A stretch of DNA of 64,000 nucleotides from contig NC_092688.1 of NCBI RefSeq assembly GCF_964275005.1, forward strand, positions 20,182,403-20,246,402. Direction: 5' to 3'. The notes under the pieces are model-generated. The model was not told where the DNA came from and did not search any database. It saw only the letters and a list, made by a program, of their open reading frames with translations. The translations under genes were made by a program, and so were the position numbers. Positions 12,221 to 22,402 of the stretch are shown piece by piece. The stretch is from Diadema setosum (Eukaryota; Echinodermata; Echinoidea; Diadematoida; Diadematidae). The stretch's first letter is position 1; the number at the start of each line of letters is the position of its first letter.

Positions 12221-14201
12221 TTTGAATATATACGGTCGCGTGTACCTCGTCCGCCTGGCGATGTTTTCCGGATTCACATTTTCATTCGTGTCTGATTGGG
12301 TTTACGTTCATGTATGGTTTGCAATCTTGTAGTTCATATATAGACAGATTTGAATTTATGATTCGACTAGACAACATCAAATATTGTGGATATCAAAATT
12401 TTGCCATCTTATTCGAGCTTGCGCAAATATCCATGTGGGACGCAGAGCAGATTCCGCTGTATTTTCTGACGATCGATCTAAACAGCAGATAAAGGGCCTT
12501 CACAAAAGTCTTCCACTTAGCAGCAGAATCACGATGCCATATCAACATCCCACAAACATTAAACCCAATTGGTAGTCCATCAGCAGTATTTCAGAGCTGA
12601 ATTTATGATGTCACATTCGCCTATAGGACTGTTCTCCGATCTACAGCATGCAGCCACGGCCATAAGTAAAATCAGGTCAGTGTTCGCGATCCCTGTACAG
12701 ATACAAATCATAGATAGAAACATCGGAAATGAGTTACTGCTGCAATGCTCACTTCTACACATATAGTAGTTTACAAATTCATGAACTGTGAGAACGCACA
12801 CGCGGTATCAGTAGTTAGTGAATACACAAATCCAATTCCCTCATCGTCGATGAACCGTAACCCCATTCTCTTGTCCCCACCTCTCGACCTTGATTGGCAA
12901 TCTTTTTAAAGTCATCAGACCGGAGACCATTCATACCGCTTTACCCCACACAAGGATAATTGTTATTTCATCGAATAGGCAACCAATGTTACTGGGCTGG
13001 TATCCAACCAGTATTTGGCAGCTTCCCCGCAGGCCTACAGGTACTTGTTCCGGCATTCCGAGCTCTGTCCCCGTTTGCAATGATTTACCACGCTCCAAAA
13101 GAAGCGTGACATTCTTTGTCAAAATGTTCATTAGATCCAATGTTATTCAGCACGACACGCTCGTGCCGTCAGTAAACATATTTACAAACAAGTTGTCACA
13201 ACTTTGCTTGGTTCTCATTCACAAGATCGCAACTGTACTATGAAACCAAAACCATGCAAGACATATCCATGGCAGCAAAACAATAATTTATCAACATCAG
13301 ATCACTTTATCGTTATCTATATGCGACATTGATTAGTTATCGACGTTTATATGCTCACTCGAGTTGGGTTTCCCCAGAATTATAAGATGATCAAGCAGTG
13401 TCAATCCTCGGCAGTCAGTTTCCCCGACTTGATTGACTGGGTGGTGGTTGAGTGTGTGGTTTGTAACAATTCACCATGCAGTGTGAGGTATACAATGCCT
13501 GTTCAGATTAATACGTGTATTGTATAGACAGAGAGCTTTTGTCGCTTTAACGGATTAACTTGATTGGCGTGACAGACAAATGCAGATAACAGTTGGTACA
13601 CTAATGAGCAGCGTCTGGCGAAGAACAACACACTATAGGCGTACATCACCTCGACACACCACCATTGACTTCGTAGTGCCGCTAAGTCATGACATAGTTG
13701 TGACATTTAGCAGTCATGGTCTATGTTGGGATATAGCAGCTTAAGATATGGAAGTCGCTGCCTATAGGACTACAAATAAAGGGAAAACTTTAGGTATCAA
13801 AATACGGATAGGATTATATTGCTGGAGAATACCCCGCCACGATTCGATATCATTATAATCTCTGCTGCCTTTGAACGTGTTGTATAGTAGATTTAACTCA
13901 TCGGTTTCTTATGATTTACATTTTAAAGCATTGACAAGCAAAAACAGACCCCGACTTGAACATGTGTTACTCTTTCGGGTTTTAAACAGACTCGAAAGCT
14001 AAATGTAAAGAAGTAAGAAATCATACATCATATAAACAAAATGTTTGAAATAAAGAGCTATCTGTAGGAAAGAACCAAATATCGTGAACATTAAAACTAG
14101 AATGTATCTAACATGAAAATCATCTGCGAGGACAACATTAAAACGTATGTTTTCAAGTATTACAAAACGATCTCAAATTCAGGACGCTATTAAACACTGA
14201 C
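12221..14201. other. Upstream of the unrecognised gene; no feature recognised
   Basis: Presumably holds the promoter of the minus-strand gene starting at 12220, but I see no convincing TATA box or exon. Small ORFs here have no protein-like pattern. Confidence 0.4.
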
Positions 14202-14245
14202 CTTTGAGCGTCGACGACGTTCCAAATCATGCATCTTCACAAATC
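14202..14245 (-). other. Orphan exon-like segment
   Basis: A 44-nt minus-strand stretch with good splice signals on both sides (CGCTTTTAG|GATTT and AAG|GTCAGTG). In the open frame it reads FVKMHDLERRRRSK and leaves in phase 0. The next downstream exon at 12220 has no matching acceptor, so the link to that gene is not supported. It could be a 5' alternative exon, part of an unseen gene, or chance. Confidence 0.3.
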
Positions 14246-15569
14246 CTAAAAGCGAGAAGGAAAGTTTCAGATTAGCTTTACCAGTTCGCTCTGTAACTAT
14301 GATGAAATGTGGCTGCACATTAACCGGCAGTCTGAAGGTGGAGATTCATCATAACACCAGAATTTCATGTCTAAACACATTCCATTGTGCTATCAAGAGT
14401 GTATTGTCGTGCAAAGAAGTACACATTATCGCATTACACAACATTTCATCTCTCCAGTACAAGTTTAGAAACGTCACAACGGCCACTTGCTCCCCACCGA
14501 TGTTCAAAGTTCATGAGGTCACGTCGAGACGGCAGGCATAGCGTGCCCCGTGCCCATGGCAACGAATAACTCTCGACCCCTTTTTTTTTTCGGTTACGGT
14601 AGTGCACGTCGCACGCAGACGATTCACAGGAGCAACCACTCTCCCTCTCCGTCGCGGTTGATTGTCGTAGTGATTTATTGTGTTGATATGGCTGTATAAT
14701 GATGACAACGATGTTGATTATGTCATTTTTTTTTTGACCCATAGAAGTTTAGACTGGTCAGTTTGATGAGCTTTCTAATTCCATGCATTTATATCATCTA
14801 ACGTTAAAACGCGCAGAGCAAAAACAGTAAAGTGACCCAACATAGTCAAAATAATGATATCATGTCCTTTCCCCTCCATCTGCAGTTTTTGCTTCATCGC
14901 GGGTGTCAAAATGAGGATCCCACAGTCGCCTACTTATACTAATATTGTGTTTCCAACTTTGCCATAAAGTGCCATCACACCGTTGACGATATACATAAGT
15001 TCACAACAAGGACGCTTAGATCGGGAAAACCATTAACGACACTGTTAATAACCAATAATGTCCTGTACAATACAACAGCGCTTGCTGGATGTAACAAAAA
15101 CCTCTCAATGTAATCTAACACGCCTGTCTTTTAGACAACATTTCTTATTTGACAATATTGTACTCGAATTTCTGACATTTCTTCATTTTTAGAGCGAACG
15201 ATTTTCAAAAAGAGAGAAAACTACAAGCGAAATAACCTCGTTTGTCAACTTTGGCAGAAAATAATAGGCTGCTCAGCTTTTTTACTGAGGCCATAGTAAT
15301 ACTGAGTATACCATTGCTTGATTGGACGTGGGTGACTAATTATAAGTTACAGCATGATAATTAGGTTATAGTCAGCCCATCCATCTGTTTCAGACAATCA
15401 GTAAGCTAAAGGCAAGCGAGAAAATATGGACAACAATAGCCAATCGTCGATTAGCTGGCTATACCTCAATGTTAGTGCTAGGAGAACGAGGGCTGGTAGA
15501 CCGCAGGGTGCAAACAGAAAATAATGTACAATTATTATTCCGGTATGTGCAAGTAAACGGCCAGGCCAG

Positions 15570-15746
15570 GGCCCCGTTGCAAGAAAGTTGCAATCAATTG
15601 CAAATAATTGCTAATTTTGAAACAACCATTCTGATTGGCTCAGGGTCTGCCCTATTAAGAAGACATGCATGCAACAATGATTTTGATTGGCCAGTGACAA
15701 TCAGTTGCAAGTTGCGTTTAAACGCAAAGTTTCTAGCAACGGGGCC
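15570..15746. repeat. GGCCCCGTTGC MITE, family C (second copy)
   Basis: 177 bp, near-identical to 9775-9952, with the same inverted ends GGCCCCGTTGC / GCAACGGGGCC. Confidence 0.85.
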
Positions 15747-16236
15747 CTGAGCTAAGAAGGCAAGCCCTGCCGGAAAACACAAACGAAACCCAAATACTAT
15801 TAAACGGACATTAATTTTTGTATTCGTTGGTTCATACCAGGGAGGTGGCACCTCCCTGTTCATACCGATCGCAATGATATTACCGCTTCCAACGACAATG
15901 CCTGATGTGACTCATTCATGCCAACAGAAAACTAAAGGTGCAGAACAATCATGCTGGAGTCTGTCTTGAGTCCGTTATATCATTTCTTTCTCCTAAATAA
16001 ATGGCTTGTGTATCAGTCGCTATAATTAAGCAGAACGGCGACGACGGTTCACAGATATTTCTTGGCAAACCTCGCGGGTGTTAGCTTTGAGGATTAATCT
16101 GGTCGAAAAAGGAGATAAATGGTAAAGATGGCCGTGATAGTATGATGAGGTTAGTCTCGGAGGAGACTGACGACTCATGTCAGTTTATCTGTTTTCATTA
16201 GGAGAGATAGCGACGATCGACGATAGCGGGATTTAA

Positions 16237-16815
16237 AGGGATGATAAATCTATACAGTTTCAGCTGAGATGGAGCTACATGTTTCCAACGTTTTTTTGAT
16301 GATGATTTCTTTTTTTGATATACTGAGAAACCTATTGTGAAATAATGAAAGGGCATACAATTTTAAGAGGAATTCAAAGTTTATTTGATGAGAATTGGTT
16401 AAGAAATGGCTGTGGTAGCCAAAAACTTTTTAAGATCGCTTTATTTTACTTTAAAAAGATATTTCAACCATTCAAAAAAAAAAAAAACACAACCGACTTT
16501 CATCAAATAAACTAATGTTTCCAGGTTAGCGTGCCTGGTCAGTGACGGGGCATTAATCTGCACGTTACTTGAATATGAGACTGTTCTGAAGCAAATAATT
16601 TTCACACAACAGTAGATATCATAAGGTACTCTTAAATGAATCCCACAAGGATTGGAACAATCATCCCTCAGCATTTCCCACTGATTCCCACTGATCGATT
16701 ACTAGCCATCCCCTTTAAATTCATCTGAGAGAATTGTACGCTCTTTAACATTTCATGAAGTGGTTTCCAAGTAGGCCTATCTCGCAAAAAGTTAAAAGCT
16801 GAATCCTCATCTCAA
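16237..16815. repeat. Diverged family B TTAA MITE with internal insertion
   Basis: Starts after TTAA (16233-16236); internal blocks (GAGAATTGGTTAAGAAATGGCTG..., TTTCATCAAATAAAC) and the right end CTCATCTCAACTAATACTATA match the family. Unrelated sequence of about 180 bp around 16520-16700 interrupts it. A short AAAGATT tandem follows at 16815-16850. Confidence 0.6.
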
Positions 16816-16850
16816 CTAATACTATAAAAGATTAAAGATTAAAGATTAAA

Positions 16851-19375
16851 GATATATATCCTGGAAAAGATATTAGCACGCCACTTGCTTTTCACAATAT
16901 TGCTGTTTAGACTTAGAGCACTTTTCGTGTATACTGCTGCTTGATGAATGAAGTAAAATATCAACGAGAAAATCCGCTATATAAAGTCACATTAAGAAAG
17001 TGACAAGTTTATTTCAATCGGACAAAAGCAGCAAGTCTGTTTAATTTGACTAACTTATCTCTCTCTCTCTCTCTCTCTTTTTTTCAGTAACAGTCATCTA
17101 AGTCAAATGCTGATATAACGATACATTGTATACATATTCAGGAACTAACTTGTCAATGTGTAAACTCAGTTAAGTATAGTAGTCCTTAGACATGTTGGAT
17201 TATTATGCCTCCCGTACATTTTGCTGCGAAAAGAAATGTTTTTATGTATTCACTAAATGTTTTAATGTATTCATTAAAAAAGAAGGAATTTAGCGAAAAT
17301 AAGATTGCAAGCTGTGGGATAATTGTGAAGAGATGTTGTCACCTCATCTAATTGGCATATCTAATATCAGTGGTATCATTCTACGTAATTCTGTAAAACT
17401 TCGGCGTGCCACAAAATTATTGTCTCGTCTGCTTCGCTGTTCTGTTTGTTTTGTTTGACTTCGCTTTTTCAAAGAACTTTTCAAAACCATCACATGATGG
17501 GATTGTATCCCATAAAGTACATAGGCCTATTCCACGAAACTTGTAAACTTTTAATCCAAGAACACCATCACATCCGGGTGTTTTCTCTTCCCACCTCCCT
17601 GATCACGTTTTGTATGGGTTTAACGAAAGTCAAAGCATTGTCACATAAAAATCATTTCTTTTTGTGTAACTGTAAGACACTTTCCAAATGATTGAAACTT
17701 CTAAATCTCATACACTCATTACTAATCTGATATACAGCGACTTAAAGGACCAAGCTTACGGCACATTCACATTCCTGCTTTGGTTTACGTATAGTTACTA
17801 TGTCTTTTGTGGATGTTGAAGGAAAATCACATTCCGGCGTCGTGATGTTTATCTATTGGTCATGCAACGCAATCCAAAATTAATGTTTTTTCCACCTTTC
17901 ATCACTTGCTGATATTTTCTTATTTCTCCATTACACTTCGCAGGAATACAGATGTGGATCCGAAACCAATAAACCTAGGGGGCAAGAAACCAAAAACCAG
18001 AGGATTATACAGAATTGATTCCCCCGCGGCCTAGATCCCCACCCATACATCCCCACTTTCTGGATTAAATTTGATTAGTTTTCCCCGCCACCCCGAATGT
18101 TTACATCGAATTCGTGGTTGTAAATCTATGCATCTGTTACTCTACCAGCCGCTAAACGCAAGGTTAACCAAGTCCTTAATCTCTCGTCAGGGTACAATCC
18201 TCAGACACCATCGATCAGGCAAATCGGACCACCTCGTTACGTCATAGGAAAGGCGCGAAATTCCTCGCCCTTCTCTTTTGGAGACAAAATGTGCACTTTT
18301 GACGTGCGGACATTCACTGGATGAAAACCTTGGGTAGGTCAGAAAGGTCACAGTGCGAATGCCCAAAATTACAGCAACATATATACTACCGTAATCAAAA
18401 TTTATAATTGAAAATACAGTATAGGCCCTGTACATGCATGCATTTACCCGAGGGGTTAAAGTCGATGGTCGGAGTTGGTGAAATTGATTATTATGATGAT
18501 GGCGATGATGATGATGATGATGATGGTGTCGACAACGACAATGGTAAGTAGCTGTGTCAGTCAATGATGTGATGTGTGATATCATAATTAATTTGCTCTT
18601 TCAAGTCTGCAACGAGGGCTATTCAACATCTAATGAAGTAAAGTTCGCACAGCCTGACTGAAGGACATAAAATCACTACCCGGTACTCAATAGGCCTACA
18701 CCTTGACAGCGTACTCACTCAGTCTTTCCTTCCCAAACTGCAATGATTCTCACGAGCATCATCATTTAGAGATAAAAAAAATCACAGCCAATACAATGTC
18801 TATTTATTCCAGAAGGATTAAAACACACACCATCAACCGTTCAAACAAAACAAACAGACAACACTTTATAAGAAACAATAATTTTTTTTTTTGTATGTGT
18901 GTAATATATTATCAGCTGATAAGGTTATTCCATGAAAGGCAACTACATTATGTACATTCATTGCATTGAAAGACTTACAATGTATGTACACATCATGCAA
19001 AATACAATATAATTATCTGACATCAGAAGACACACTGTTTTGAATGAATACATTGTACTTAGAAAATAAGAGCAGATCAGTGACATTGAAAAAGTATGGC
19101 ATCTTTAACAAACTTGAACATCAAGTTTTCTTCAAGGTTTCCAACAGAAACAATGAAATAACCAAACTGATTAAGTAATGGTAGCATTGCATTTAAGTAC
19201 AGCTGTACATTGTACTCATATTTTGTTGGGCAAAAGATCAGACGATGTTTTTATTTTATTTTATTTTATATATTTTATTTTATTTATGACTTTGTTTAGT
19301 TCATACGAAGGCAATCAGCGTATTCGGTCTTCAAGGACCTACCAAACAATTGAGTGGCATTGTTGGTGACCGCAT
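16851..19375. other. Intergenic, simple repeats only
   Basis: Contains (CT)n near 17059-17078, a GATGAT run at 18497-18526 and (TTTTA)n near 19245-19285. No gene supported; the His-rich minus-strand frame at 18.2-18.6 kb is the GAT repeat read backwards. Confidence 0.5.
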
Positions 19376-19663
19376 TGAAGTGAGATATAATAATGTAGTA
19401 GGGAGATATACAAGTTAATGTACCCCCACGCGCGGGCGCGCGTACGTGCCCGTATACTGAGTATTAGCAGACCATTGGCCACGGATGAATGACCCCGCCG
19501 AGGTGTCAAGGGACGCCCGGACGGTATTCCCGAGCAGACCGACGGACAACCGCAAGACAGAGAGACAACCCCCCGCTAACTACTGACCGCCAACTCACCT
19601 CCAGGCTGACACCAGACAGGCCCATACCATAGGTGAGTAGGCAATATCGGCCATTTTACAACA
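19376..19663 (+). repeat. 5' LTR
   Basis: 288 bp, TGAAGTGAGATATAATAATG... to ...CCATTTTACAACA. Contains an alternating CG-rich tract (CGCGCGGGCGCGCGTACG) near its middle-left and a consensus splice donor at 19631-19638. No mismatch to the 3' LTR was found on reading both. Confidence 0.95.
19631..19638 (+). promoter_or_regulatory. Consensus 5' splice donor in the LTR
   Basis: AG|GTGAGT, matching the metazoan donor consensus, 31 bp before the LTR end. Transcripts starting upstream in the LTR would carry it. Other donor-like sites are at 20418/20419 (CG|GTAAGT) and 20801/20802 (AC|GTAAGT) in the leader. It pairs logically with the acceptor before ORF3. Confidence 0.6.
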
Positions 19664-19664
19664 G

Positions 19665-19677
19665 TGGCGCTGCGAGC
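19665..19677 (+). promoter_or_regulatory. Primer-binding site
   Basis: TGGCGCTGCGAGC begins one base after the LTR. The leading TGG complements a tRNA 3' CCA, as expected for the minus-strand primer. I cannot name the tRNA. Confidence 0.7.
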
Positions 19678-21053
19678 AAAAAAAAGAAACTGCGTTTTTG
19701 TGTGTCTTTTCGGTAAAAGATACCGGCAAGAGTTTCTTTTCGGTCTCTCTCTCTATATATTCGTTTTATAAAGTTTACGCGTTTTTTGTAAGTACCGCTT
19801 ACGACTAGTGTGAATATTTTAGGATTTCTTAGGTCCCCGGGCACTTGATATCATTCTTGGGGAAGATTTTTCCGTAGAAATATAGCAGATTTAAACAATT
19901 AAGGGGATATCTGGGTATTTGAGTGGGACACTAAGGCATAGAATCGGTTCCCGCGCAGGCTATTTATAAGCAAAGTAGGAGTTTTTGTCCGTTTACCATT
20001 TCATTGTCTCACGGCGTGCCGAGAATTCCAGGGTTGCGTTTTGGCGGGAGTTTAGGACTCCTGCCACCTACCCTTTTCTAGTACGGAGTTTCCGAGTCGA
20101 TTTTCGATTACTGTGACAATAGATTTGGATTTAATAGCTATTTAGTAGATATTTATATATAGATTTTTTCTTCTTTTCTGCGTATAAATGTGGTATATAA
20201 CCGGATTTTTTTTTTGAAGATATTACGTGGATACGGGAATTAGTTTAATATTGTTCCGTTAGAGCATTAGGTTAGGATTAGCTCGTTTTCCTTATTTTGT
20301 AAGTTATTTAAGTGTCCCGAATTTTGGGAACCTTATATAACAACGGCATTTTCCGAGGAGGATTCTGTGAACCTTTCCGCCGAGAACCTTAACCGGATTC
20401 GAGAGGAACGGGAGCTCGGTAAGTGCACGTTTTCAATCGATTTGTGTGTTGTTTGGGTGTGCTGGTTCATAGTCTCTTTCGAATATTTTATTTTGAGCGA
20501 CATTCTTGTGATTTTTCTGTTATCATTGCCCCCTGTCAGAGATAGAGAAGGGCTAGATCAGGCGAACAATAAGTCTAAAATTCGCATTTTTGGAATTTTG
20601 TCTAAACTATACATTAAATCGGTTACACGTGCGGATGCTGCCATTGTCGGGAAGCGCGCCTGTTGCATCTCGTGATCACCGATTCGCGCGTTTTCCTTAA
20701 GCTTCATTATTTTTCGCGACTTGTGAGCATCCACCTGTTTCCTTGGGGATAGAACAAAACCCCATCTCCCGTCGCACCAGGGTGGTGGATACCGCATGCA
20801 CGTAAGTAGAATTCCTTTTTGGTATTTTGTCACGGCTTTCTTTCTTTTTGCTACTTGTACTTTCTCCGCACTTGGTTCGTTCTAAAAAGTTCCGCATATA
20901 TTTTGTACTTGTATACATGATTGTAAAGTGATGTGTGTGGCTCTATACGTGACGAAACAACTTGTGAGATTTGAAAAGGTTATACTCTTTTGCCCCTTCT
21001 CTCGTTGATTCGCACTATTTTCTTTCTTCCTCGCTACACTGTACACGTGCATA
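19678..21053 (+). other. Retrotransposon 5' leader
   Basis: About 1.4 kb with no Gag-like reading frame. It contains two strong donor-like sites (20419, 20802), suggesting that the leader may be spliced. The expected capsid N-terminal coding region is not found here. Confidence 0.6.
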
Positions 21054-21842
21054 TGAGAAAGGCTGTTTTCTCCCGGTCTTGTTTTCGGACATTTACCTGC
21101 CAATACGCAGAGTTGGCGTCGAGTTTGGAGAACCAAGAGTTTTCAGCCAGAGTGTCCAAACACTCATCAATGCAAGGAAGGGGGTATACGTCCTTTTTTG
21201 TGACTTTGTTTAGTCTACGGTAGTCGATACACCATCGGACGCCACCATCTCGCTTCCTTATCAGCACTGGGGGGGATGCCCATTCGGACACTGAGGGCTT
21301 GATCACTCCGGCCGACAACATCTTGTTTAGAAGTGCTCGTTCCTCTTGAATGAAATTCATGGGTGTGCGCCTCATCTTCTGCTTGATGGGGGTTGCACTA
21401 CCCGTATCAATGGAGTGGGTAACCTCAGTGAAGTTCCCTAGGTCAAATTCGTCTTTGGCGAAGACGCATTCAAATTCAATAAGTAAGTCCCTAAGTACCT
21501 TTTGTTCTTCAGGTTCAAGTTGTACCGAGGATCTTTCCCACAAACCTTGTAAATGAGGGGGGATTTTGTCCTCGGTAACGTTAACTTGATGGACCTGCAT
21601 ATTGTCTGACATATCACTATTGGGGGGCTGGATAACTAAGGCTTCCTGGGCTTGCCCAATTACCTGGTCCCTTCGCCAACGTATGTGACTGTCTGTTGGA
21701 TTCAGAGAATAGATCTCTATATGATCTCTTTCCTCATGCAGCGTCCTAGGGATTAAACCGACTAAGCTCCGCTCCGGTTCCACCACAAACTGTTTCCAGG
21801 GTACGCAAGTTTTAATCTTGCATTTCACCCTTTTCACAGATC
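21054..21842 (-). repeat. Inverted copy of pol (left arm, 789 bp)
   Basis: Reverse complement of 23078-23866. Its minus-strand translation is identical to Pol from KRVKCKIKTC through the first RT motifs (WCIDYRRLN, FSKLDANSAYWQ) to KTAFL. It ends abruptly in non-pol sequence on each side; the right junction shares GATC with the pol copy. It sits where the N-terminal part of gag should be. Confidence 0.95.
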
Positions 21843-22390
21843 CTGTCCGTGACGCCAGGTATCAACACACGCATCGGGCCATCTTTGGGAAGCTCCGGAA
21901 AGAGGTGAGGCAGGTCGCCTTCTCTGAGGAGGACACCCGAGAGCCCACTGTTCAGATGGTAAGTGCGCCCCCGCCCAGGCAGGGAAAGGAGCAAGGGCCA
22001 CTTGAAAAAAGGGTGTCAGCCCTCGAGGGCAAGATGAATCTAGTCCTCGATCAACTTGACTCTCTAAGAGCCACAGTTCAAGGGCTGACAGCAACTTGCG
22101 CCAAGATGGAGTCCCTACAAACCAACATGCAGGGATTAAAGGGATCCATCCAGGGCCTGAGTGAGATGATGGCAAAGACTCGAGCCTCACCAGCCAGACC
22201 AAGGGGCTCTCCGGCAAGACCAAGGCCCTCTCCCGGTAGGAGCAATTTGTGTTACCGGTGTGGGAAGCCTGGCCATTTTGCTAGGGAATGCCCCGAAGTG
22301 AACAGTGACAAGTCCGTGTCCTTCATGGGTGAAGAAGAGGGAAACGACTGGGGATCGGGAAGGGAGGAGGGCCCAACCCGATCCGAGTAG
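21843..22390 (+). CDS. gag: Gag C-terminal fragment (5' truncated)
   Basis: About 182 codons remain. Order: a capsid C-terminal-like stretch (DPVRDARYQHTHRAIFGKL), a coiled coil (LEKRVSALEGKMNLVLDQL and following), a basic Pro/Arg linker, then a CCHC zinc knuckle (CYRCGKPGHFAREC, C-x2-C-x4-H-x4-C) that in this family binds genomic RNA. The stop is TAG 22388-22390. No start codon is native to this fragment: the frame continues upstream only into the inverted pol copy, so the capsid N-terminal domain is lost. The reading frame itself is intact, which fits a recent rearrangement. Confidence 0.85.
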
Positions 22391-22402
22391 ACCAGCGCCC
22401 TC
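22339..22402 (+). promoter_or_regulatory. -1 ribosomal frameshift signal (slippery heptamer and pseudoknot)
   Basis: GGGAAAC at 22339-22345 lies in the gag frame as G|GGA|AAC, the X XXY YYZ form. Six bases later an 8-bp stem, GGATCGGG (22352-22359) with CCCGATCC (22377-22384), can form. Its loop GAGGGC (22367-22372) complements GCCCTC (22397-22402), giving a plausible H-type pseudoknot. The pol frame is closed by TGA 22330-22332 just upstream and gag stops at 22388, so the shift must occur in this 55-base window. Confidence 0.85.

Noticed and set aside
18187..18585. His-rich minus-strand ORF
   Set aside because: A GATGAT repeat read in reverse; no splice structure or conserved block.
20367..20675. 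Possible Gag N-terminus in the retrotransposon leader
   Set aside because: Only the first dozen residues look protein-like, the rest is hydrophobic nonsense, there is no ATG, and a splice donor cuts it at 20418.
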